NCBI GenBank assembly: GCA_020736575.1
Contig: JAGPYM010000032.1
Location: 248,001 to 312,000, forward strand
Direction of reading: 5' to 3'
Origin: Thelonectria olida
Lineage: Eukaryota > Ascomycota > Sordariomycetes > Hypocreales > Nectriaceae
DNA: 64,000 nucleotides
A program made the translations under genes and the position numbers. Positions 30,534 to 41,858 of the stretch are shown here, piece after piece. Below the pieces are notes generated by a model. It worked only from the letters and a program-made list of their open reading frames with translations. It searched no databases and was not told the origin of the DNA. The stretch's first letter is position 1, and each line of letters opens with the position of its first letter.

Positions 30534-33314
30534 CAGTGTGTCCATCAACCAAGTAAAGCAAAATTTGGACCCTCTACTTGACTTGGTTGATGGGACCCCC
30601 TTGCTTTACTTGGTTTACTCGGTAGAGAGGCTTGCTTTGCTTGGTTGGTTGACGTTACTCGACTATTTTCCATTCCTTATGTGGCTCCGGTGGTAGGTAG
30701 ATCTATGCTAACATACCGCTTCGAAGCAGGTGCTTTTGGCATTCAATCGCTGCTACAGTGTCCGAATTAAGCCGATTTCGTTCATCTGTGATGACCTTCT
30801 TTGTCTGTGAGAAAACGCGTTCACACTCGGCGCTCATTGCTGGGCAACTGAACAAGTCAAACGCCATCTTGGACAGGATGGGGTAGTCAGATGTATGGCG
30901 AACCCACCACTCCAGAGGATCCTCAACATCCAGATCAGCCTTATTAGTCCTGGCCATAAACTCATCCAGCTCAGATGTCAGTTTTGTCCGCTTCCCTCGA
31001 GTGGCTGACGCCGCAATGGCAGCAAGCCTCTGACGACGCTTACGAGCTTGCTGGAGTGGATCAAGCCTCGCCCCGTTATCAGCAACAGCCTCCTCCTCCT
31101 CCTCCTGCTGCTGTCGTGCTCCTTCTATTAGGTCCACTTCCGCAGCTGCTTCCTCGTATTGTGCATAGGCCTCCCGCACCACTCTCTTCGCCCCGCTGAT
31201 CCATTGCTTGTTGTGGCTCCATTCAAGCTCGAAGTAGGTGAATTTGTTTGCTGGATGCAGGGCAACTGCACATCGGTATGCAGGCGTGGCATCTGTGAGG
31301 CCAAAATATTCTTCAAGCTTGATGCGAGCAGCATCAATAGCATGGGCATAGTATGTTGACACTACGTCAGGGTGATCATCTGCAAACTTCCCAGCCTCCT
31401 GGAGCTTCTTGAAAAGGACATCAAGCGACTCGATCGTCTCGTGGAGGGAGCCATGCGATCCTTCTAGGCCAGCTTTGTTTGCCCGGCCTTCCATGCGCTT
31501 TGTTAGATCTTTGAAGGGCTTTAAGATATCGGGGAAGTGGCCCAGATCGGTCCAATCTTGTGGAGTAAGGATATCCTGTGAGATGTCATATTCTCCGTTG
31601 GTATGGTTGCAGTTGAGGAAGAGTAGATCAATGGCGTGGCGGAGTTTCAGAGCTCTTTCAATCATGGAATATACAGAGCTCCAGCGGATCCCGCCATCGA
31701 CCAGGACTCTAGTGTAGAGGTTCTCGATGCTGCCTTCGTCGTACGCCTGCAGAACGTACTGTTTCAGTCTCTCTCGTCGCTGGTCGCTTCTGTTGATCCA
31801 CGTACAGAAGTTGTGGAGCTTGCCGATAAAGCTTTGCTTCCTCCATATCTCAAACCGCTCGTCATCAGATGCGCCACGGAGCCGTTGCTCCAGCTTGCTA
31901 ACGCCCTGCCCAAAGAGGAGAGCTTTGACTATGAGATTCAGCATATGGCCGACGCACCGAAGGCGACTCTGACGGTTGATTGCAGGGTACTGCTTTGCTA
32001 GCTCCTGAATGCTTGTGTCATTATTGCTAGCGTTGTCCATCATAAAGAAGCCAATGACTTGGGAGATATCGTAGAAATCGATGACTGTTGACAGCACCTT
32101 GGCAATATTCTCGCCGGAGTGAGGGCCTTTCAGAGGGGGAAGATCCAGAAGAGCTGTCTGTAGCTTATGTCCTTCATCCAAGAAGTGAGCAACAACAGCT
32201 AGATAGTTTGTCCCTTCTTCAGATGTCCACGCATCCGTCGAGACGTGAATCTTGCTTGTGGTGAGATGGAGCTTTTCCCTCAGCCAAACACGTCTCCCAG
32301 CATCACCAAACCATTTCTCTTTGACCCAGCTACTAAGAGCTGACGGGCTCTTGGGCAGAATCTTGCCGCTGTCTTCCAGATAGTTTGTGAAAATCTCATA
32401 GGTGCGTTGATGGGTTGCTTGACGAAAGGTGAGATCAAGATCAATACCCAGTCGGTAAAGTCGTCTTTAAATTGCAGGTCGTTGAATACCAACCGCCGCC
32501 CTCCGAGGTATGATGTGAGATTTGTTGTGCCCTTGGCTATGCTGAAGGGGTTGCATTCTGCTGCCTTGTAGCCAAATTCTTCCAGCCTGTGCTGATGTTT
32601 CAGATGGTATATAATGCTGGTCGTGCTCTCACTGGCAAAGAGTGCAGTATTGTGATGGCCACTAACGTGGCAGTATTTGCAGAGCCAGTACTTATTGTCT
32701 CCGTCCGTTGTAAGCTGTGCGCCGTGTCTGTAGATTGCTGAGGGTTGGGATTTGGAGTTGATGGTGCGCTTATGAGGCTGACGATATCGGATGGATGGCA
32801 CTGGCTTCCCATCGTAACGGATTTTGTCCCACTCGATAGGGAAATGACATTGAGACGCTTTTGGCACCTCTCTTTCGTGGGAAACGGTTGCGGGAGAAGC
32901 ACCATGAAGTGGCACACTCGTTGGAGTTGAGGCGGAGCTAGGGGTACTGGACTGAGCAGAATCGATCGGCTCAGAGGGAGTCCTAGGGGTGTAGCCTTTA
33001 CGAACCTTCGCCGAGGCTGAAACATTGGATATGAAGGCATTATTGACTTGGAATTTGGACTGTGCGAGACTTTCTGGCAGCAAAAAGACATGGACAAATT
33101 GATCGGGCTGCAGCCTCCTGTCGCGACTAACAGAAAAAGGGGGTTTCGCACGCCTTGCCTAAAACGGAAATGTAGTCGAGTAAGTCAAGTAACCCCAAGT
33201 AAGCGAAAGGGTCTTGCTTTGCTTGGTTGAAGACCATCTTTACTTTACTTGGTTGTTACGTAATCAACCAATCCCAACCAACCAAGTCAAGTAACTTGGT
33301 TGTTAGACACACTG
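30534..33314 (-). mobile_element. hAT transposon with CAACCAAG subterminal repeats
   Basis: 2781 bp, from CAGTGTGTCCATCAACCAAG at the left to the complement of CAGTGTGTCTAACAACCAAG at the right. Both ends carry many copies of CAACCAAG or its complement within about 150 bp, likely transposase binding sites. The flanking 8-mers (CTCTACCC and TCACCATT) do not match, so the target duplication is lost or the ends are recombinant. The transposase is frameshifted. A second end of this family lies at 12296-13218. Confidence 0.85.
30703..33083 (-). pseudogene. hAT transposase with one frameshift
   Basis: Two frames join to a nearly complete transposase of about 790 aa. The N-terminal part (33083 to about 32447) has a Ser/Thr/Pro-rich leader (TPRTPSEPIDSAQSS) and a BED-like finger (CKYC...H...H). 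The rest, to 30703, includes HVSTDAWTSEEG, FFMMDNASNNDT and the dimerisation end CPAMSAECERVFSQTKKVI. At about 32447 (after FTDW) a one-base shift is required. The true start is unclear because no in-frame ATG is evident upstream of the leader. Confidence 0.85.
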
Positions 33315-36030
33315 TCACCATTAGAGTGTTTGTTCTGCAAATGGGAAGTTCTAAATAATTAATAAGGTGATTACAAGGGAGCTTCGTGGTATAGAATTGG
33401 TTCAATTGATCTAACATGCCAACTCAGTTTGCTATACAATCTTCTCATAATACCATTCAATTACCCTAGCCATCTGCTAACTATGTCTAGGTGGAACCTC
33501 ATAATCCAGCTGAGATATCTTTAATTCTCTATAACGAATTGTTAGTAGAGAAATTCGGAAATTCGTCTTATTTAGTCTTGCCTTAGTTCAGTAGCTTCTT
33601 TCAGGATCTATCAGGGATTTAATTACCAAAGTATAGTTCAAGTGATTCTGGAGGCGGTGGCGGTGGCGGTAGTGGTTGTGGTGGTCTTGGTGGTGAGGGC
33701 GACGGTGATGGTGACGGTGGTGGTGTTGGCAGCAGCCATTGGTGCCTCAATTGAGCGTTTTGCTGCGACATGGCGAACTACAGTAAGCTTCTGTGTTTTT
33801 TTAATCTGCTGACGATCCGTTAGAAAGGCGAGGTAATCTTGTCCCGTTATCTAACTATATACGATTGACAGGATGATGCGAATGCTAGCTCTTTAGGTTG
33901 TCTAGGTCTTCTTACCGAGCTTTGGATAGGTTCCCACGAGAAGGACGATGACACAAAGTACGATAATGTAGTCAACAGAAGTAAATGTGAGTTGCACTAT
34001 TACCGATATTGGCAATTGCACGTTAAGAAGTACTCAGAGATATCAAAAAAGAGCTGATGTGATAATAAGTGCAGTCGCAGACGAGGCAGCCTGGAACTGT
34101 TCTGGTGATAGAAGTGCATTCTTATACTTTCTGGCCAACTAAGAAAGCAACAGACGAGGACCTCCATGGGTCTTATCCTTAACCAATTGGTCAATTCCTC
34201 CGCACCAACGTTGGAATGGGGGCCGAAGATACACATCCAGTCGCACTGCCATGTCATCGACCCCCAGGGCACCATGAACACGTCAGGAATACCTCCGTGT
34301 TGTCTGCCCTTTGTCGAATGCGAGCGGATCTGGGCTTAGTGGCATGCAGGTTGGTCACAACCTTGTTCGCGTTGCGTTGAGCTGCAGCAACAGTTCAAGG
34401 TAACTGGGCCAGTCACTCTAATTCCGTTAGGGGTAGGCAATGATGACCGAGCAATTAGCCATACGGAAGCTGTCAACGCAGCCGAGGAGTTTCCATGAGC
34501 TGAGCTGCACCGCGGTCCGCCTTCCAGGTGAGAGCGTCCCGACAGGCCATAATATGCGGCCTCCCTCCTCTTTCTGCTCTAGACTGTTTTTGGTGTGGTT
34601 GTGTGTCGTTCTCCGCCCGGTCTCCCCCCCAAGGCCGTGGCGACTGGGAACCAACCGACTTCAATACTGCGAGACATTCGAGTGAGACCCAGTTGAGAAG
34701 ACGAGAGTACACCGCAAGCGGTAGCAAATCCATTGTTTAGAGTGCATTATGCTGTTAATCCATCTATAGCAACGCTTAGATCGACGATGAACTCGAATGC
34801 ATGTCTAGAAGTCGTGAAAAGAGCAGCCTTGTTCGACTAACTTTGACAACTCATGGCAATGCTGCGGCACGACCGAGATGTCGAGCCATTGAGCAATCAG
34901 AGACAATAGAACCCTATTCCTGCACTCCCCCCGTCCAAACATCGAGACCGAGACACTTAGGCCTCAGACGCAGTTGCGTTGGATAAGACACTAGATGCAG
35001 CACTCCATCTTGTTGATTGCATGCCCAAGGCGGTCTTCATGCGGTCAGCCCTCCGCCTCACCTGTCCTTCCGCAAGACGAGACCCAATACGGGATAGAAG
35101 TCTCGCTCACAATATGCACATTCACCGGTGAGAGGCTGAACACGTATGGCTTGCAGTCTTCTCCACCCCCTGTAGACCGTTCCCTAAGTGTCTCGTTGCT
35201 GATGAGACCCAATAGAACGTGGGATGCATGTGAACTGACCGGTCTATCTACAGGTCGAATGGAGTTGTCCCGGACTCTACGGCTTGATATGCCTCGGGGC
35301 GTGCGGCTGAGCCTGAGGTGTCCTGGGGGATTTCTGTCGCATAAAAGGCTGTTCAACATCATCCTTGTACGCCTGGGGAGGTTCCTCGCAGGAAAAGGTG
35401 TTGCAATCGGCCAACACTAGACTGGCCAGAGAAGCGGCCGCATGAACCAGCCTCGCTCTTAGTGTGTGGACTTCCCCTGAGGCCCTCTGGTTTGGTGACC
35501 GGCAGGCCATCGACATCCCTACTATCAGCTCCATTCACTGATGCTCGATCGTGTCTTAGTGGCACGTAGAGAAGCAATAACCTGAATAAGGTGGTACTTT
35601 GTTATGTGATAGGAAGCTGCAATGCTTAATCGCCATGCCCCAATTGCATGAGCCCCCTGGGATTCTATGAAGTTGTCGTTGATCACGGTTCTGGTATCGA
35701 CCACTAGGGCAGGAACCAAGATCCATTGAAACGCATGACGTCTTCGCCCATGCTACATTCAAGGCACATTAATTACCACACCAGTGTCGGCAAGGATAAA
35801 GGATTTTCTCTACCTGATTAGGGTCTCAAGAGAATAGCATAGGTAGGTACAGTCTTGTGGTCTGATGAGATGTGGACCAGTTAACTGTTCAAAAAGAGAT
35901 GTATGTCTCTCGGTCCTGGATAGTCTTGGCGATGAATGGTTGCCTCACCTGGCCACTATATGGCATGCATTGTACCTGCATGTATAAACACTATAAATCT
36001 GGCGATCCTACCCGCCCACTTATCCACTCC
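33315..36030. other. Gene-poor region
   Basis: No gene can be supported. On the minus strand near 34050-34270 one frame gives protein-like text (LARKYKNALLSPEQFQAASS) interrupted by a stop, perhaps a decayed gene fragment. Frames at 34995-35420 overlap on both strands without recognisable motifs. Nothing else is evident apart from the GGT-rich repeat at 33651. Confidence 0.4.
33651..33730. repeat. GGT/GGC-rich imperfect triplet repeat
   Basis: About 80 bp made of GGCGGT, GGTGGT and GGTGAC-like triplets, in non-coding DNA. One strand is G-rich, so G-quadruplex formation is conceivable. Confidence 0.8.
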
Positions 36031-36556
36031 ACATTTCCTTCCTTCCACATTTCCTCGCTTCCATATTTCCTCGCTTCCATATTTCCTCGCTTCCATATTT
36101 CCTTGTTTCCTTCCACATTTCCTCGCTTCCATATTTCCTTGCTTCCTTCCACATTTCCTCGCTTCCATCCACATTTCCTCGCTTCCATCCACATTTCCTC
36201 GCTTCCATATTTCCTTGCTTCCTTCCACATTTCCTCGCTTCCATCCACATTTCCTCGCTTCCATCCACATTTCCTCGCTTCCATATTTCCTTGTTTCCTT
36301 CCACATTTCCTTGTTTCCTTCCACATTTCCTCGCTTCCATATTTCCTCGCTTCCATCCACATTTCCTCGCTTCCATCCACATTTCCTCGCTTCCATCCAC
36401 ATTTCCTCGCTTCCATCCACATTTCCTCGCTTCCATATTTCCTTGTTTCCTTCCACATTTCCTCGTTTCCATATTTCCTTGTTTCCTTCCACATTTCCTC
36501 GCTTCCATCCACATTTCCTCGCTTCCATATTTCCTTGCTTCCTTCCGCATTTCCTT
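36031..36556. repeat. Pyrimidine-rich minisatellite
   Basis: About 525 bp of ordered variants of 16-20 bp units such as ACATTTCCTCGCTTCCATCC, ATATTTCCTCGCTTCC and ATATTTCCTTGTTTCCTTCC. The plus strand is almost all T and C with few A/G. Because the units lack stop codons, several frames on both strands stay open across the array; these are artefacts of the repeat rather than genes. Confidence 0.92.
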
Positions 36557-36844
36557 TCCCCACTTTCTTTTTCTCGTATGGTGATTGACATCCCCGCTTC
36601 ATCTTACTAATTAGCGCGGGATTTCTTGGGCTTTCCATCAGGCATCGCTGGGCCGCCATACAAATCTTCTTCACGTTCAAAAATTTTACTGTTCAGCACA
36701 AAATCTCGGGTTAAGCTCCTAAGGTTTCCCCATTCTTTGACTCTTCTATAGTCTAACAAGTTCTAAGACAGAATACCCTACGTGCACCTTCATACCAAAC
36801 TTAAGGACAAACGAACTTCTGCAGTCCATCACATTGGCGAGGGC
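36557..36844. other. Spacer before small hypothetical gene
   Basis: Nothing recognised; AT-rich upstream region of the gene predicted at 36845. Confidence 0.4.
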
Positions 36845-37212
36845 ATGAGCATCACAATCCCACCAGATAGTTCAGACAGCGATATTGTCAAAGAGCTCCA
36901 GGCCCAGGGGGTAAGGAATCGTACATGATGCAAAGAACAACCACTAATTAGCTCACAAAACTCAAATAGGTACCAGAATGCTCGACGATCGACTGGAAAA
37001 ATTATAGCGACCTCACAGGCGACACACCAGGCTCGGATGTCAAAGCTGTGGTGATGGCTGCACGTCAAAACCCCCCTGGTCAAGTTCGAATTTATCTTAA
37101 TGACACTCCGATCGATGTTATTGTTATTGGTGAGGACTATAAAGCCAAGCGATGGACGACAGGTTGGAAATTCGTTACTCTGGGAGACCGCCGGATTGGC
37201 CAGGTACGGTAG
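36845..37212 (+). CDS. Small hypothetical protein, two exons
   Basis: Predicted exons 36845..36910 and 36970..37212; the 59-bp intron begins GTAAGG and ends ATAG, with CTAATTAG before the end. The product is 102 aa: MSITIPPDSSDSDIVKELQ, then TIDWKNYSDLTGDTPG, a beta-rich middle (VRIYLNDTPIDVIVIGEDY) and WTTGWKFVTLGDRRIG. A further protein-like stretch (SYQFAAFLRHTQRSYIPQIKCYEW to a stop at about 37420) follows in another frame, so the gene may be longer and frameshifted, or have another intron I cannot place. Family unknown. No signal peptide. Confidence 0.45.
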
Positions 37213-37639
37213 AGTCGGAAGCTATCAATTTGCCGCCTTCTTGCGCCACACGCAACGCAGTTACATCCCGCAAATAAAATGTTATGAATGGTCGGAGCGT
37301 CGAATTTGGAAAGAACAGCTTGGGATTAGGATCAACGCAGTCTGCCAAGGCGAGCATCGCGAGGCGTGGGTCAATCTCGTAAACCGACGCGATTCCCGGC
37401 CCTTGAAAGATGTCAGTTAGTATCGAAGCAGAAGATATGGGAATCACAGACCATCATTTGTCTCTCCCCTCCAGTAGCTTCCATCCGTTTCGACTCCTTG
37501 GACTTGTCCATGTTTCTCATAATCGTGGCCCATGGAGTGGGTACCGCCACTGCCAGGAGCACGCTTCGACTCCGGAAGATCTGTCACTTCCGAGAATCGC
37601 TTCTGCGTTTGGTTGTCTAAAAAATGCTAAAGTTAGTTA

Positions 37640-38140
37640 TTATATTGGGATTAATGGACGTAATTTACTTTGAAATATTTTCGGATGCTTCTGCTGAACT
37701 TGCGAAGATCGGGTGACAAAAGTGACTGGCAGTTGCAGTTGGTTCCACCATGCCCCGAATGACCTGTCATCCCAATCTGGTGAAGATTTCAAGTCTAAAA
37801 GCCCTGTCATCGAATATGACGAGCAAAATGCAATGCAAGCATCAGCTCCAAAGTCGTTGTAAGCTTTGTTCAAGAAGTTTTTGGTTGTTTTGTACCGACT
37901 TATGGAGGCGTTTGCAAGGTTGGGAGGAACGTCTTTCCCCATCAATTCGATGTTGTTTTTCAAGTGCTTTTCATGAGTTTTGCTAAAATTGCCATGAATT
38001 TGAATATGCTCGATGAAGTCTCGGATTGGCTTTGGAATATCGTCATGATTGGTTTCGAGAGAGGGTGTTTGTGCCCTGGGAGACAGGTTTTCGATCCCTG
38101 GGTCATTTAGGGGTGGGCAGTTGGGTATCAAGGACTCCAT
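37640..38140 (-). CDS. Hypothetical protein, 166 aa
   Basis: Open frame from MESLIPNCPPLNDPG at 38140 to the stop at 37640. Composition is protein-like, with a helical stretch (DIPKPIRDFIEHIQIHG, SRYKTTKNFLNKAYNDFG) and an aromatic-rich end (DRSFGAWWNQLQLP). No family recognised. It converges with the hypothetical gene at 36845. Its start sits against a purine-rich repeat (38149-38225), so an upstream exon may have been lost or the start may be made by rearrangement. Confidence 0.45.
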   Translation of the reverse strand: MESLIPNCPPLNDPGIENLSPRAQTPSLETNHDDIPKPIRDFIEHIQIHGNFSKTHEKHLKNNIELMGKDVPPNLANASISRYKTTKNFLNKAYNDFGADACIAFCSSYSMTGLLDLKSSPDWDDRSFGAWWNQLQLPVTFVTRSSQVQQKHPKIFQSKLRPLIPI

Positions 38141-38148
38141 TGAATGAG

Positions 38149-38225
38149 AAGGAAAACAAGGAAAGATGGAAGAAAGGAAACAAGGAAAGATGGAAGAAAG
38201 GAAACAAGGAAACGAGGAAGAATGG
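38149..38225. repeat. Purine-rich repeat, inverted partner of the minisatellite
   Basis: Units like GGAAACAAGGAAAGATGGAAGA repeat about three times. The reverse complement (TTCCTTGTTTCC, CTTCCAT) closely resembles the units at 36031-36556, so the two arrays stand in inverted orientation around the pair of hypothetical genes. Confidence 0.75.
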
Positions 38226-39032
38226 TAATGTAACTAAATGCCCATCTGGCCCACATTCGGTTGAACTTCGGAAACGAGTGAGACGGAAGGAAGTTGTTCC
38301 GAGAGCCCTCCGTGTACTCCGTAGGTTTTTACCCAATTCAACATCTCCAGGGGGAGTAAATTGTATTTTTCATGGGTTCCGTGAACCTATCTTTTTGAAT
38401 GTGTATTCACACTAACGGGCGCTACCTTCGATTTCACTCAATTTCGCCTACCTCGCATTTACTGACCAATCCTTGCGGGTGACCAGCTTAACGTTGGGAT
38501 GGAGCGTAATGTCTTCGTCTATTGGTAACTAATCGTACACCAAGAAATCAGTACCTAGTATAATCCTTCTTATCAAGGGCTTACATATATGTATATTTTC
38601 GTCAAGAGTGTCCGTCACTCCCGCAACCTCTTGCTTAATACTAAAAGTTGGCAATGCATCCATTCAATACACATTGAAGGCATTTGGCTCCGAAACAAAG
38701 CTAAGACCTGTGTATCCTCTCCCTTAAATATAAGTGCAACAGGGTTAATTACTCCTACATGGGGAGCAAAGCATTCCGCACTGAGGCAAGCTAGATGATG
38801 GTGGGCGAAGCAGAATCTTAAGGGGTACCATTGTTTTCTCTTTCCCCGGCTCATGGCTAGTGGCAGGGATAAACAAGACATTCTTCGCATTACTCCCCTT
38901 CATCGTTTCTTCTACCTCACCTAGATGAGAGTTACAAGTCGCTCACGGTACGTCTCTTCAATTCGTCTTTCATCATTTCGATCCACCGAGATGCTTCCAC
39001 CATGATCGAACAGGAGCAGAAACCAACCGAAT
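38226..39032. other. Intergenic
   Basis: No gene supported; short frames lack motifs. An imperfect hairpin around GGTTCCGTGAACC lies near 38375. Confidence 0.4.
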
Positions 39033-41858
39033 CAGACTGGCGAATCTATCTACATCTATCTACCAAGGCCCAAGGTAGATAGATGTAGACGCTTAGTAAT
39101 CAGGGCCAATATAGATAGATAGATGTAGCCTACATGTAGATGTAGATAGATTTCAGTAGATAGATAGTGCACGCACAGTGCTACCCCCGGTCCACGGCCT
39201 CGACCATATCATCATCCATCTCCTTTAGCAACCCATCGTATCCCTCCAACAACCCTGCTCTGAGCCATGATCTCACGGTCTGGGTAACAGCAATAGTGCT
39301 CGCATCCAACCGGTGTCGTTTAGGTGAGACCATGCTACCGGCGGAGGAAAACGTCCTCTCACACTCGGCAGCCATGGCCGGAATTGACAAGACGTCAATC
39401 GCCATTCTGGCTACACGAGGATACTCAAACCGCTTCACCGACCAATATTCAAGCGGATTGTCATGTTTTGAGTATACGTCGTTCTTTGTAGATAGCCACC
39501 TCTCAAATTCGTCTTCAATCATTTCGTTTTCATAATTCGTACTAGCCATAAGCTCGTCTTGGAACGAGTCAAATGGATTATGCTTTCGTGCCCTCACAGC
39601 TTCAGGAAGATTACTATTTGCGATCTCCCATTGTGCAGGAAGGTCGCGATACTCCTCATCCCACAGCCTTTGGATAAGCTGGCGAGCGGTACGCAGCCAG
39701 TCTTCCTTATCGCCATACGCCCTCGTCAGGAAGGCCCATTGTATCCCGGGATGAAGAACCGTGGCGGCATAATAGATCGATGTCTCGTCAAGTTTCGAAT
39801 AGTACTTGTTGAGCTTGACCCAGGCAGAATTAATGCAGGAAGCATAATAACTGGGTTCTTGCCGATTTGCAGCCTCAATCTTCGCTTTCTCAAGCGTTGT
39901 GAGAAGGAATTCGTAGGCCACGGCTACCTGCCAGATGCTCCCGTACTGTGTCTCAATTCCTCCCTTGCGGAGCCGGGTTTGGCCATCCCCTTCAAGCCGC
40001 AAAAGGCAAGATTCGAACTTACTGAGTATGTCCTTGAACCAACCAAGCGCATCCCAATCCGCATCGGAAAGAAGATTGGCTTCCTTGAGACACGGTGGAA
40101 GCGAGCTGGGCGGCTCCGCCGATTTCGGTCGAGATCGTGGAAATTTTTTGCCAGATTGTATGGTGATGTCAATGAGCTCTTCAAGGTAACGCCGGAGCTT
40201 GATCGCTCGCTCAATCATGTAATATTGCGAGAGCCAACGTGTGCTGTTATCCAGAACCACATCAAGTGTGCCGGGATAGCTCTTGTCAGGATCTTCTTCC
40301 TGCAGCTTGCGCAGAATAGAAATGGCCTTGTTGGATCGATGGGCCCAAACTACAAGGTTGTGCAGCTTTCCAACAGGGCCTCTCTTCGTCCACTTGTCGA
40401 AGTCGTCTGGATCAAGGTCCTCGAGACTGTCTTCGCCTTTGACAATGAGCATGGCCTTCGCAACAAGGTGGAGAATGTGTCCAAAGCACCGGATCCTTCG
40501 GCGTCCTGGGTTCTCCCACTGAAGCGTGGGACCCATCTCTTCAACTGCGCAATCATTGCTAGGGGCGTTGTCAAGAATAAGGTACCCAATTTTGTTGTTC
40601 GCTACTAGCTCAAACTCGTTCAGCACCTCCATGATAGCCGCGGAGACGTTCTCTCCTGTATGAGCAATTGTCACATTTGGGAGGCCGAGCACGATTTTCC
40701 GAGGCTGAAACGTTTCCTCGTCAAGAAAGAAGGCGTTCACGGAGAAGAACGAGTGCCTATTCCGCGAAGTCCAACCATCAAACGCAATGTGAACCTTGCT
40801 CGGGCTTCGTAACATTGCATCGATGACATGCATTTTATAGCTGTCGAACTCATGGATGATTCGAGCGCGGACCGTCTCGTGCGTAAGAATAGCGGAAGTC
40901 TCCTGAACTAGAGGATTGAGGTACTGAAAGACCTTCTGAAGCCCTTTGTGCTCGGGGACGCGGAAAGACAGGTTTGCGTCGGTGATCCACTGAACTAACA
41001 GTCGCTGAAATTCGGTCTTGTCAAATCGAACGACTAGCTCGTCATGAAAGTCGTCTCTCTTGCGCTTCTTGGCAGAGAATTCATGAAGACTCGGCTAATT
41101 AAAAGGTCGTTCTGATGTGTATCGCTTGGCTTTCGACGGATCTGGGTTCAAGATGCCGTGCGCCTTGGCAAGATGGCCTTCAATATTCCGGGTGTTGGAT
41201 GACACGTAGGCTTTGGGCTTGTGGGCTTTTCGCTGGACACAGTGACAACAGAGCCATATGGGTGCACCATGCTGATTGTTAGATGCTCTAGCGTGGACAT
41301 CATAGCAATGGCCCCAAAACCATCCAGTAACTAGGCCAGTGCGAGTTGAGAGAACCCAATGTGTCCGGATAGACTCAGACACTGCCTCCCAGTCTTTTAT
41401 CGTTGCGGAGCTGCTGGATGATGATGATGATGATGATAGTAGCGTGGGTGTGGCTGACTGGTGAGATATCTTTGTGGAATTGTATGAATTGGATGGGGAA
41501 CCAAAAATATCGGCTTGAAACGCCATTTTGAGGAGTTGGAGCAGCTTGGCTGAATCCAGGGCCAATGCGAACAACAAAATTTTTGGTGATGGGGAAGGAA
41601 AGGGGAGACCAAGGAGGGGCGAAATTGAGTAAGTACTGGTACGGTAAAATATGAGTAATATACCAGTAGTTATGGGTGCCTCTACTTTCAGTAAATGTGG
41701 GTCCAATTCTTGGCATCTATCTACATTTTGTCTATCTACCAGAGGTCCAGATAGATAGATAGATGACCCACATGGACCCTTGGTAGATAGATAGATGTAG
41801 ATCTATGTAGATCTACATCTACATTTCGTCTACATTGGTAGATAGATTCGCCAGTCTG
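39033..41858 (-). mobile_element. hAT transposon with GATA/TATC subterminal arrays
   Basis: 2826 bp between inverted CAGACTGGCGAATCTATCTA ends (the right end lacks part of this string after the first 18 bases). Within about 130 bp of each end there are many GATAGATA/TCTATCTA blocks mixed with GTAGATGTAG, in both orientations. Flanking 8-mers do not match. The right end abuts a truncated Fot1/pogo copy only 82 bp before its transposase start, so the hAT probably landed in that element. One stop breaks its transposase. Confidence 0.85.
39181..41526 (-). pseudogene. hAT transposase with one in-frame stop
   Basis: A single frame from MAFQADIFGSPSNS (41526) to 39181 would encode 781 aa, but a TAG at 41095-41097 stops it at about residue 144, between SERPFN and PSLHEFSAKKRKRDD. 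Upstream of the stop is a Ser run and a zinc-finger-like CCHC...H...H segment. Downstream are KVHIAFDGWTSRNRHS, LILDNAPSND, and the dimerisation end IPAMAAECERTFSSAGSMVS. A CAG to TAG change would explain the stop. A 349-aa frame on the other strand is only its shadow. Confidence 0.88.

Noticed and set aside
34995..35420. 141-aa open frame
   Set aside because: No motif, start context or intron signal, and an equally long frame lies antisense; treated as chance.
36031..36556. CRISPR-like array
   Set aside because: Units are contiguous variants without unique spacers; it is a minisatellite in a eukaryotic genome.
35872..36680. Long open frames on both strands encoding HFPRFHIS- or ARKCGWKRG-like repeats
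   Set aside because: They come from a stop-free minisatellite and have no gene context.
39559..40608. 349-aa open frame on the plus strand
   Set aside because: It lies wholly antisense to the hAT transposase, which has clear motifs; this frame has none.
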